DNA of 24,021 nt from JBIOWF01 sp044868295 (GTDB lineage: Bacteria > Actinomycetota > Actinomycetes > Streptosporangiales > Streptosporangiaceae): NCBI GenBank assembly GCA_044868295.1, contig JBIOWF010000315.1, positions 1 through 24,021 on the forward strand, given 5' to 3'. The notes beneath the pieces were generated by a model that saw only the letters and a program-made list of their open reading frames with translations, was not told the origin of the DNA and searched no databases. Shown here one piece after another: positions 17,432 to 24,021 of this stretch. Positions within the stretch are counted from its first letter, which is position 1; each line of letters begins with the position of its first letter. A program made the translations under genes and the position numbers.

Positions 17432-18817
17432 ATGACGCTGTCGATGCTCGGTCGCGAGCCGCATGTGATCACGGTGGGGGCCTCGGTCCTCAGCGAGGCG
17501 CTGGACGAGCAGGCCGTCACGCAGACGCGGGTGGACTGGCGCCCGCCGCTGCCCGGGACCGCCGACGCCCTGGCGAAGGTGCTGGCCGATCCGCGCAGGG
17601 AACGTGCCAACGAGGTCGCCGTCGGCCGGATGCTGTCCGCCCGTCCTCATCTGGTCGGCGTACGGCCGGCCCGGGACGTCCTCGATTTGCCGCCGGGCAC
17701 GTTCTTCCATGCCGGGCCGCCGATCGACTGGGAGCGTGCCTCCGGCCCGATGCGCGGGGCCCTGATCGGGGCGATGCTCTTCGAGGGCCTGGCCGCCTCC
17801 CCGGAGGAGGCGGAGGTCAAGCTGGCGTCTGGTGCGGGGGTCAGGCTCGACTCCTGCCACCACCACCGCACCGTCGGCCCGATGGCGGGCGTGGTCAGCC
17901 CTTCCATGTGGATGCTGGAGGTCTCCGACGCCGAGCACGGCGGCACGGCCTACTGCTCCTTGAACGAGGGTCTGGGCAAGGTGCTCAGATACGGCGCGTA
18001 CGGGCCGGAGGTGGTCGAGCGCCTGCACTGGATGGGCGACGTGCTGGGGCCGGTGCTGCAGGCGGCACTGGACCGGAGCGGGCCGATCGACCTGCGCTCG
18101 CTGATCGCGCAGGCGTTGCAGATGGGCGACGAACTCCACAACCGCAACCGCGCGGCCACCTCGCTGTTCGCCCGCGAGATCGGAGCGGCCATTGTGGAGG
18201 CCGCGCCGGAGCACGCCGCCGAAGTGCTGCGTTTTATCAGCGGAAATGATCATTTCTTCTTGAACGCGGGAATGGCGGCCGCGAAAGTAAGCTCCGACGC
18301 GGCGAGGGACGTGGCCGGATCCAGCCTCGTGGTGGCAATGGCGCGCAACGGCACCGATTTCGGAATCCAGGTTTCCGGTTTGGGAAACCGATGGTTCACC
18401 GGTCCCGCCGGGGTGCCCGACGGGCTATATCTGGGCGCCTACGGACCGGACGACGCCAATCCGGACATCGGGGACTCCACGATCACCGAGACATCCGGTC
18501 TCGGCGGGTTCGCCATGGCGGCGGCGCCCGCGATCGTCCGGTTCATCGGTGGTGACGTGTCGGCCGCCATCGAGGCCACGACCTCCATGTATGAGATCAC
18601 CTTGGCCGAGCACCCGGCCTACCAGATCCCCGGACTCGGGTTCCGTGGGACGCCGGTGGGCATCGACGTGACCCTCGTCGCGAGGACTGGCGTGCTGCCG
18701 GTCGTCAATACCGGGATCGCCGGCCGGGTGGCCGGAACCGGGCAGGTCGGAGCGGGTTTGGTGAGTCCTCCGCCGGAGGCGTTCATCGCCGCCCTGGCGG
18801 CATTGGCGGATGCATGA
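17432..18817 (+). CDS. allG: DUF1116 protein, AllG-like subunit of oxamate carbamoyltransferase
   Basis: 461-residue homologue of E. coli YlbE/AllG (DUF1116). Family landmarks are FFHAGPPIDWERASGPMRGA, CHHHRTVGPMAGVVSPSMW, NEGLGKVLRYGAYGPEVVERL, MGDELHNRNRAATSLF, FISGNDHFFLNAGMA, and FRGTPVGIDVTLVARTGVLP. It spans the full usual length. ATG 17432 has CGGAGGAG with a 6-nt spacer. The gap of 217 nt from the preceding gene is unusual for an operon that otherwise overlaps, and holds a structured leader. With AllF and AllH it should form the carbamoyl-transferring complex. A carbamate kinase, which converts carbamoyl phosphate to ATP in E. coli, is not in the window. Confidence 0.85.
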   Translation: MTLSMLGREPHVITVGASVLSEALDEQAVTQTRVDWRPPLPGTADALAKVLADPRRERANEVAVGRMLSARPHLVGVRPARDVLDLPPGTFFHAGPPIDWERASGPMRGALIGAMLFEGLAASPEEAEVKLASGAGVRLDSCHHHRTVGPMAGVVSPSMWMLEVSDAEHGGTAYCSLNEGLGKVLRYGAYGPEVVERLHWMGDVLGPVLQAALDRSGPIDLRSLIAQALQMGDELHNRNRAATSLFAREIGAAIVEAAPEHAAEVLRFISGNDHFFLNAGMAAAKVSSDAARDVAGSSLVVAMARNGTDFGIQVSGLGNRWFTGPAGVPDGLYLGAYGPDDANPDIGDSTITETSGLGGFAMAAAPAIVRFIGGDVSAAIEATTSMYEITLAEHPAYQIPGLGFRGTPVGIDVTLVARTGVLPVVNTGIAGRVAGTGQVGAGLVSPPPEAFIAALAALADA

Positions 18818-18933
18818 ATTCCCTTTGACCCAACTTTGACCCTAATATCAGTGCCCAACCTCACATATCCAGTGGGGTTCGCATGAGCCACGTGGGGATC
18901 AGTGCGAACCGAGCCTGAATTGGGGACCTGCCT
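18818..18933 (+). promoter_or_regulatory. Upstream region of the Ser/Thr kinase gene
   Basis: 116 nt with a direct repeat TTTGACCC at 18824-18831 and 18835-18842 (11-bp period), followed by TAATAT at 18843-18848. The hexamers resemble promoter elements but their spacing does not fit a standard sigma-70 pair. The repeat could be a regulator site. Confidence 0.3.
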
Positions 18934-21156
18934 ATGACGACCGATCGCTTGCTCGGCATGGTCCCCCCTACGCCGGAGGGTCAGGGCTCCATGAGAGGCG
19001 GCACGCCTGGCGCCACGCCTGAAGGTCAGGGACGGCTGGTGGGCAGGCGCTACCGCCTGCTCTCCCCGGTCGGCCGTGGCGGCATGGGCATGGTCTGGCA
19101 CGCCCACGACGTGCTGCTTGACCGCGACGTCGCGGTCAAGGAGCTGATCCTGCCCTACGGTCTCGACCACGGGGGCAAGCAGGTCGCCCACCGCCGCATG
19201 CTGCGCGAGGCACGCTCCGCCGCCCGGCTCAGCCACCCGGGCATCGTCACCGTCCACGACGTCGTCGAGGAGGACGGCCAGCCGTGGATCGTCATGGAAC
19301 TGGTCCGCGCCTGGTCCCTTGAGCAGGCCGTACGGCAGAGCGGACCGCTGCCCGTGGTCCAGGCGGCCGAGATCGGCATCCGGGTGCTGGACGCGCTGCG
19401 CCACGCCCACGCGGCGGGGATCCTGCACCGGGACGTGAAGCCCGGCAACGTGCTGCTCACCTCCGACCGGGTCGTCCTCACCGACTTCGGCATCGCCGCG
19501 ATCGAGGGCGACGTCACCATCACCCAGACGGGCCTGCTGATGGGCTCGCCCGCGTACATCCCGCCCGAGCGGTTGCAGGGCCGCCCCATCACGCACGCGG
19601 CCGACCTGTGGTCGTTCGGGGCCACGCTGTACGCCGCCGTGGAAGGCCGCCCGCCGTACGAGGGACCGGACGCGGTGGCCGTACTCGGCGCCGTGCTCAC
19701 TCAGGAGCCCAACCGGCCGCAGCGGGCCGGTGCCATGCTGCCGGTCATCGATGGCCTGCTGCGCAAGAACCCGGCCGACCGCATCGGTGCGGCCCAGGTC
19801 GCCGACATGCTGGAGCACGTGCTCCGCAACCACGGCGCCGGCCTGTCCGGCCGTGGCCACGGCCCGCAGGTGCCCGCGCCGGTGCCCACACCGCAGAACT
19901 CCACCCCGGTGCAACTGCTCCCGCCGCTTGACGTCCCGTCGGGCCCGCTGCCCTCGCGCATCATCGAGACTCCGTCGGGCCCCATCCGCGTGGCGTACGA
20001 CCCGTTGGCCAGCCCCTCGGGCGCCTACGCGATGCCGCAGCAGCCGCCCCGGAGCGCCGGGGAGGCCTCCGGCGCCCACTGGACCGACAGCGCACACCCT
20101 CGCCTCGAATCGGACAGCCCAGGCGCACGCCGCAGATCCGACCCCGGGTGGACGGGCGGCGGATCCGCCGCCGCTTGGCCGTTCGACGCGTTGAGCGCTC
20201 CCGCGTTTGACGCGTTCGCCTCGCCATCGGGCTCGACCCACGCGCCGGAACGGCCAAGCGGTCCCATGTGGCCCATCCCTGCACCGGCCGACCTGCCCGG
20301 CCAGCTGGCCAAGGACTTCGCCCACGAGTTGGCGCAGAACCCGGACGACCCGTTCGCGAGCGGCGCCAGCCCGATCTCGGCGCACACCGGGGGCACTCGG
20401 TCGCGCGGCTCCAGCTCCTGGGCCCAGGAGTCCGGCCCCCAATCACGGGACGGGCTGGAGTCGTCAGGCACCCGGCGGGCCGCGCGGGCCCCAGGTCGGC
20501 GCCGCGCGACCCCCGTTGATCCCATCGAGGAGCGCGACGGCCGTTTGACCGTCTTGGTGGTGGTCGTGGCGGTCGTCGTCATCGGCGTGTTGACCGCGAT
20601 CGTCCTCGCCATGCTCCCCAGTGGCTCCGCCGACCAGGAGACCTCCCAGCAGCGTCCGGCTGCCGCGCCCGCCGCCGCCCAGGCTCCGGTCGCGCCTTCC
20701 AAGAAGTCGTCGGCCACCTCGGCCGAGGTGCCCAGGAATTTCAAGAACGAGAGCGCAGGTGGCGTCTCCGTCGCCGTTCCCAAGAATTGGACGGTCGGGA
20801 CCCAGGGAGACGCCGTCATCTTCGCCGGGCCCAAGGACAGCGCGCAGAGCATCACGGTCGAGAAGATCGCCGACGGCAGTCTGTCCGCGCTCCAGGCGGC
20901 CGAGCGGAAGCTGAACATCACGGACCATCCCAACTACACCCAGATCCAGCTCGGCGATGTCGTGTACGGCTGGCCGGCGGCCGACTGGGAGTACACCTAC
21001 ACGAACCTCAGCAAGGTGACCGTCCACAAGGTGACCCGCTACGTGGAGACCGATAACCAGGCCTACTCGATCACCTTCACCTCCCCTGACTACGTCTGGA
21101 ACGAATCCGCCGCCACCACCCGGCAGATCCTCTGGAACACACTCACCTTCGCCTAG
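18934..21156 (+). CDS. Membrane Ser/Thr protein kinase, Pkn type
   Basis: 740-residue eukaryotic-like kinase. The kinase domain (about residues 38-300) has the glycine loop GRGGMG (47-52), ATP-binding K69, E92 in the C helix, HRDVKPGN (catalytic D167), DFG (184-186) and GSPAYIPPERL after the activation loop. A proline/serine-rich linker of about 230 residues follows. One transmembrane helix lies near 538-560 (LVVVVAVVVIGVLTAIVLAM). The external C-terminal domain (about 600-740) contains GVSVAVPKNWTVG and resembles the extracytoplasmic tails of other actinomycete kinases; there are no PASTA repeats. ATG 18934 has a weak ribosome binding site. The N-terminus repeats TPEGQG twice before the domain. 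Its signal and targets cannot be read from context; it lies 117 nt after allG and has its own upstream region. Confidence 0.92.
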   Translation: MTTDRLLGMVPPTPEGQGSMRGGTPGATPEGQGRLVGRRYRLLSPVGRGGMGMVWHAHDVLLDRDVAVKELILPYGLDHGGKQVAHRRMLREARSAARLSHPGIVTVHDVVEEDGQPWIVMELVRAWSLEQAVRQSGPLPVVQAAEIGIRVLDALRHAHAAGILHRDVKPGNVLLTSDRVVLTDFGIAAIEGDVTITQTGLLMGSPAYIPPERLQGRPITHAADLWSFGATLYAAVEGRPPYEGPDAVAVLGAVLTQEPNRPQRAGAMLPVIDGLLRKNPADRIGAAQVADMLEHVLRNHGAGLSGRGHGPQVPAPVPTPQNSTPVQLLPPLDVPSGPLPSRIIETPSGPIRVAYDPLASPSGAYAMPQQPPRSAGEASGAHWTDSAHPRLESDSPGARRRSDPGWTGGGSAAAWPFDALSAPAFDAFASPSGSTHAPERPSGPMWPIPAPADLPGQLAKDFAHELAQNPDDPFASGASPISAHTGGTRSRGSSSWAQESGPQSRDGLESSGTRRAARAPGRRRATPVDPIEERDGRLTVLVVVVAVVVIGVLTAIVLAMLPSGSADQETSQQRPAAAPAAAQAPVAPSKKSSATSAEVPRNFKNESAGGVSVAVPKNWTVGTQGDAVIFAGPKDSAQSITVEKIADGSLSALQAAERKLNITDHPNYTQIQLGDVVYGWPAADWEYTYTNLSKVTVHKVTRYVETDNQAYSITFTSPDYVWNESAATTRQILWNTLTFA

Positions 21157-21191
21157 CTTGATCTTTAACCTGTCCGTCGTGGGCGGGGGTC

Positions 21192-21207
21192 GGCGGATTT
21201 CTCCGCC
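21192..21207 (+). terminator. Terminator-like hairpin after the kinase gene
   Basis: GGCGGA (21192-21197) pairs with TCCGCC (21202-21207) around TTTC, followed by the T-rich run TTCGATTTCTTCG. It lies 35 nt after the kinase stop. Confidence 0.6.
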
Positions 21208-21213
21208 TTCGAT

Positions 21214-21243
21214 TTCTTCGTGATCGTTTTCTTCGTGATCGTT
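21214..21243. repeat. Perfect 15-bp direct repeat
   Basis: Two adjacent copies of TTCTTCGTGATCGTT, which extend the T-rich tail of the hairpin. Likely slippage. Confidence 0.85.
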
Positions 21244-21399
21244 TTGCACTGGTCAGCCCGGTGACCGTGTGTGCGTCCTCCCCACCACTGCCAGAGCCGG
21301 TCATGCGATCGCCGGGCCTGCGGATGTGCCGGCGGGATCCGTATCCGTCCGCCCGGTCTCCATGCAGCGGGCGGACGCGGGGCCGATCGCGGCGAGGTC

Positions 21400-21423
21400 A
21401 TGAGTCATGCCAAACTTCACTAA
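21400..21423 (+). CDS. Seven-codon leader frame upstream of the transporter
   Basis: ATG 21400 reads MSHAKLH and ends at TAA 21421-21423, whose last base is the first base of the transporter ATG (TAATG). GGCGAGG lies just upstream as a ribosome binding site, whereas the transporter ATG has none of its own. Translational coupling through this leader is therefore likely. Confidence 0.4.
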   Translation: MSHAKLH

Positions 21424-22877
21424 TGGCTACATCCCGGGCTCGATCGCCCCTCGTTGATCTCCGAGACGCGCAGCGCCGTGTCCTGGGGGTGTTGTCCGCT
21501 GCACAGGTCATCAGCGGCATGGGCGTAGCGGTGGGATTCACCCTCAGTTCCCTGGTCGTCGCCGACCTGTCCGGATCCGTGGTCATCAGCGGCTTCGCCG
21601 GAACCGCCGTCGTGCTGGGCGCGGCGTTGCTCGCGTTGCCCACCGCGAAGGTCGCCGGACGGGGCGGACGGCGAGCGGGACTGACGGTGGCCTACGGCTG
21701 CGCGTCCATCGGCGCCGCGACCGCCGTCCTGGCCATCGGGCTGCGATCGTGGCCGCTGCTGCTCGCCGGGCTCGTCCTCGTCGGGGGCGGCAGCGCGGGG
21801 AACCTCGCGGCCCGATACTCGGCCACCGATCTTTCTCCCCCGGGCCACGCGGCCCGCCATCTGTCCTGGGTGGTATGGGCCACGACGGTCGGCACGGTGG
21901 CCGGACCCAACCTGGTGAAACCCGCCGAGGCCGCGGGCCTGCGGCTCGGCCTCCCCGATGCCGCCGGCCCGTTCGCCCTGGCCGCGCTCTCGTTCGTGCT
22001 CGCCACATTGATCATCAACATGGGCCTGCGCCCCGACCCGCTCCTGACCGCTCGCGAGTTCAGCCGGACGGCGGACGTGGCGGGGCCGCTCTCGTCGCCT
22101 GCCGAGCCGCCCTCCTCGCCTCCAGGAGTTTCCCCGCCTCCCGGGTCGTCGTCGCCGTCTCCTGGAGAGTTCTCGCCACCACCGGGGGCCTCCCCATCCG
22201 CGGGACCGTCCTCCCCGCCGCGCCGACTCGGCCTGAAGGGGCAGCGCTCGGCCTCATTGGGCACGGCTCGAAGGAGCGCCCTTTACGACGCCTGGATGGT
22301 GCTGCACGCGAGTCCGGCCGCCCGCACGGCGCTGATCGTGATCGCGGTCACCCATACGGCCATGGTCTCGATCATGTCGATGACGCCCGTCCATCTGGAT
22401 CACGAGGGTTCGACGGTCTCGATCATCGGAATGGTCATCTCCGTGCACATCGCCGGGATGTACGTCCTCTCGCCGGTCGTCGGCTGGCTGGCCGACCGCG
22501 TCGGTCTGCGGCCGGTGATGGTCGCCGGTTTGGCGCTCCTGCTCGGTGCCGCGGGCCTGGCCGGCTCGGCGAGCCACGGCAACGTCCCCCAGGTGACCGC
22601 CGGGCTCTTCCTGCTCGGCCTCGGCTGGTCGTGCGGCCTCGTCGCCGGGTCCGCCAGCCTCACGGAAGCGGTGCCGATCGAGCGCCGCCCGGCCGTCCAG
22701 GGATTGTCCGACCTCACGATGAACGTGTGCGGCGCCACCGGCACGGTCGTCGCCGGAGCCATCGTCGGCGCCGCCTCCTACGGCATGCTCGGCACCTTCA
22801 TCGCCCTGCTTGTGGTCCTGACCGCGATCTGGCTCCTCCTCGGAGCCCGCCCCGCCGGGTGGCGTACTGGAAGTTGA
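21423..22877 (+). CDS. Major facilitator superfamily transporter
   Basis: 484-residue polytopic inner-membrane protein. About six hydrophobic helices lie in residues 20-220, then a cytoplasmic loop of roughly 70 residues rich in Pro, Ser and Gly, then about six more helices in 300-475. The MFS loop signature GWLADRVGLRPVMVAG follows a helix in the second half. The first half has a comparable but weaker AGRGGRRAG segment. ATG 21423 is the only good start in frame; it is coupled to the 7-codon leader. The substrate is not predictable from sequence; drug or metabolite export is the usual role of this type. The central loop DNA has repeating CCTCC and CGCC tracts, unusual among MFS proteins in length. 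Confidence 0.85.
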   Translation: MATSRARSPLVDLRDAQRRVLGVLSAAQVISGMGVAVGFTLSSLVVADLSGSVVISGFAGTAVVLGAALLALPTAKVAGRGGRRAGLTVAYGCASIGAATAVLAIGLRSWPLLLAGLVLVGGGSAGNLAARYSATDLSPPGHAARHLSWVVWATTVGTVAGPNLVKPAEAAGLRLGLPDAAGPFALAALSFVLATLIINMGLRPDPLLTAREFSRTADVAGPLSSPAEPPSSPPGVSPPPGSSSPSPGEFSPPPGASPSAGPSSPPRRLGLKGQRSASLGTARRSALYDAWMVLHASPAARTALIVIAVTHTAMVSIMSMTPVHLDHEGSTVSIIGMVISVHIAGMYVLSPVVGWLADRVGLRPVMVAGLALLLGAAGLAGSASHGNVPQVTAGLFLLGLGWSCGLVAGSASLTEAVPIERRPAVQGLSDLTMNVCGATGTVVAGAIVGAASYGMLGTFIALLVVLTAIWLLLGARPAGWRTGS

Positions 22878-23123
22878 TCGTGCTGGGGAGGCCGCCCCTT
22901 TCTACTACACAAGCCTTTTCGATCATCGATTTTGTCCTGGTTTGTCGATGGGCGAAACGGCCTTGTGCAGTCGTGGAGGGCGGGCCCCGATCCATACGCC
23001 CACATGATTCGGCCCTGGCCACGATCGCGGGGCGCGGGACAGGACAAACGCGTGTGGCGGGGATCCGGGGGGACGGGCGCGGACCCGGTGGGGGCGGGTG
23101 AATCGGGGTGCCGAGGCGGCGCG
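22878..23123. other. Intergenic stretch between convergent genes
   Basis: 246 nt between the transporter and the polymerase gene. It contains one long imperfect hairpin (22908-22967) and a G-rich segment at 23066-23110. No gene or small RNA was recognised. Confidence 0.5.
22908..22967. terminator. Long imperfect hairpin, probable bidirectional terminator
   Basis: CACAAG (22908-22913) pairs with CTTGTG (22962-22967); inside it TTTCG pairs with CGAAA and CATCGA with TCGATG around a T-rich loop. It lies between convergent genes, 31 nt after the transporter stop. Confidence 0.6.
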
Positions 23124-24021
23124 TTACTTCGCGTCGGCGTAGCAGGTGACCGAGACGGCCTCCATGGGGAAGCGGACGGGGGTCTGGCCGAAGAGCAGCC
23201 GGGTGGCTTCCTCTGCGGCCAGGGTCACCGCGGCCTGGACCTCGTCCGCGAGCTCCAGCGGGCAGTGCACCATGACCTCGTCGTGCTGGAAGAACACCAG
23301 CCGGGCCGGATGGGGCAGCCGGCCGCGCAGGACGGCCATGACCGTCAGCGCCCACTCTGCGGCCGTGGCCTGGACGACGAAGTTGCGGGTGAAGCGCCCA
23401 CGGTCACGGGCCGCCCTGCCGCCCTCAGGCCCGGACACCAGCTCCCGCCAGCGCGCCGAGGGCTGCGGGCAGGTCCGGCCCAGCCACGACCTGACCAGGC
23501 GCCCCTCCTCCCCCGCCCGGGCGGCGTCCTCGACGAACGCGTACGCCTCCGGGAAGCGCTGCCGCATGACGGCCAGCAGCTTGGGCGCGTCGCCGCTGGT
23601 CCCGCCGTACATCGCCGACAGCATCGCGATCTTCGCCGAATCGCGCTGGCCACCGAACGCCTGGGCCAGCGCGGCGTAGAGGTCGATCTCGCCCGCCGCC
23701 CGCGCGAGCCCCACGTCTCCGGCCATCGCGGCGAGCACCCGCGGCTCAAGCTGGGCGGCGTCGGCGACGACCAGCGTCCAGCCTTCGTCGGCCACCACGA
23801 CCCTGCGCATCACCTTGGGGATCTGCAGGGCGCCGCCCCCGCTGGTCGCCCACCGGCCGCTGACCACGCCTCCCACGACGTATTCGGCGCGGAACCGGTC
23901 GTCCCGCACCCACTGGTCGGCCCAGACCCACCCGTGGAAGCTGTAGAGCCGAGCGAGTTCCTTGTATGCGAGCAGTGGTCGCACTCCTGGATGCTCGACC
24001 TGTTTGAGGACGTGCGATCGC
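23124..24021 (-). CDS. Bifunctional 3'-5' exonuclease/DNA polymerase, C-terminal part (5' end outside window)
   Basis: The last 298 codons of a Pol I-fold polymerase; the frame runs through the right edge, with LKQVEHPGVRPLLAYKEL at its start. Polymerase motifs: GRWATSGGGALQIPK, motif A as VVADAAQLEPRVLA (canonical DYSQIELR with Tyr-Ser replaced by Ala-Ala and Ile by Leu), the K-containing O-helix SAKIAMLSAMYGG, and motif C FFQHDEVMVHCP with the catalytic HDE. The stop TAA is at 23124-23126. Actinomycetes often carry such a polymerase beside PolA; the 3'-5' exonuclease part would lie outside the window. Its role is thought to be in repair. The product name rests on the polymerase half only. 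Confidence 0.85.
   Translation of the reverse strand, partial: RSHVLKQVEHPGVRPLLAYKELARLYSFHGWVWADQWVRDDRFRAEYVVGGVVSGRWATSGGGALQIPKVMRRVVVADEGWTLVVADAAQLEPRVLAAMAGDVGLARAAGEIDLYAALAQAFGGQRDSAKIAMLSAMYGGTSGDAPKLLAVMRQRFPEAYAFVEDAARAGEEGRLVRSWLGRTCPQPSARWRELVSGPEGGRAARDRGRFTRNFVVQATAAEWALTVMAVLRGRLPHPARLVFFQHDEVMVHCPLELADEVQAAVTLAAEEATRLLFGQTPVRFPMEAVSVTCYADAK

Larger units (their letters stand above)
21157..21399. other. Intergenic stretch with hairpin and 15-bp repeats
   Basis: About 240 nt between the kinase and the transporter genes. It holds the terminator-like hairpin at 21192-21207 and two perfect direct copies of TTCTTCGTGATCGTT (21214-21228 and 21229-21243). Nothing else was recognised. 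Confidence 0.6.

Noticed and set aside
18825..18848. TTGACC and TAATAT as a promoter for the kinase gene
   Set aside because: The spacing is 12 nt from the first TTGACC and 1 nt from the second, neither compatible with a standard promoter.

Overview
The window is high-GC DNA with GTG and TTG starts, 4-nt gene overlaps and actinobacterial-style families (PucR regulator, NarL-type two-component pair, PASTA-free Ser/Thr kinase with an extracytoplasmic tail, stand-alone exonuclease/polymerase of the Pol I fold, ricin-type secreted lectin). It is most likely chromosome of an actinomycete. A Streptosporangiales relative is my guess from gene style, not proof. No rRNA, tRNA, CRISPR array or intact insertion sequence was seen.

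Left third (1-6836): an accessory-looking region. It holds a secreted three-repeat ricin-type lectin; a NarL-family response regulator and its histidine kinase on the minus strand; a divergent membrane-anchored serine beta-lactamase-fold hydrolase that is frameshifted at a G6 run; a tandem duplication of about 620 bp carrying two small secreted EF-hand-like proteins; and a 3'-terminal fragment of a second NarL-type regulator closely related to the one at 908-1561.

Middle (6837-18817): a catabolic locus built around a divergent control region at 14532-14689. To the left on the minus strand are a PucR-type regulator, a small S4-domain protein, a RutG-like NCS2 pyrimidine permease, and a three-subunit molybdenum hydroxylase (medium FAD, small 2Fe-2S, large Mo subunits in M-S-L order). 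To the right on the plus strand are homologues of AllH (DUF2877), AllF (FdrA) and AllG (DUF1116), the three parts of the E. coli oxamate carbamoyltransferase. Together they read as uptake and oxidation of a pyrimidine or purine ring followed by phosphorolytic carbamoyl transfer from a ureido acid. The combination with a RutG-like permease suggests that the carbamoyl donor may be ureidomalonate from oxidative pyrimidine breakdown rather than oxalurate; this is a hypothesis. The allF-allG gap contains an unusual set of nested hairpins and a 9-nt element complementary to the allG ribosome binding site.

Right end (18818-24021): a Pkn-type membrane Ser/Thr kinase, a major facilitator transporter preceded by a 7-codon leader frame, a large convergent hairpin, and the C-terminal part of a bifunctional 3'-5' exonuclease/DNA polymerase that runs off the window.

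A recurring theme is short tandem duplication at gene edges and linkers: coxS start region, pucR 3' end, allH tail, FdrA linker and the MFS central loop.
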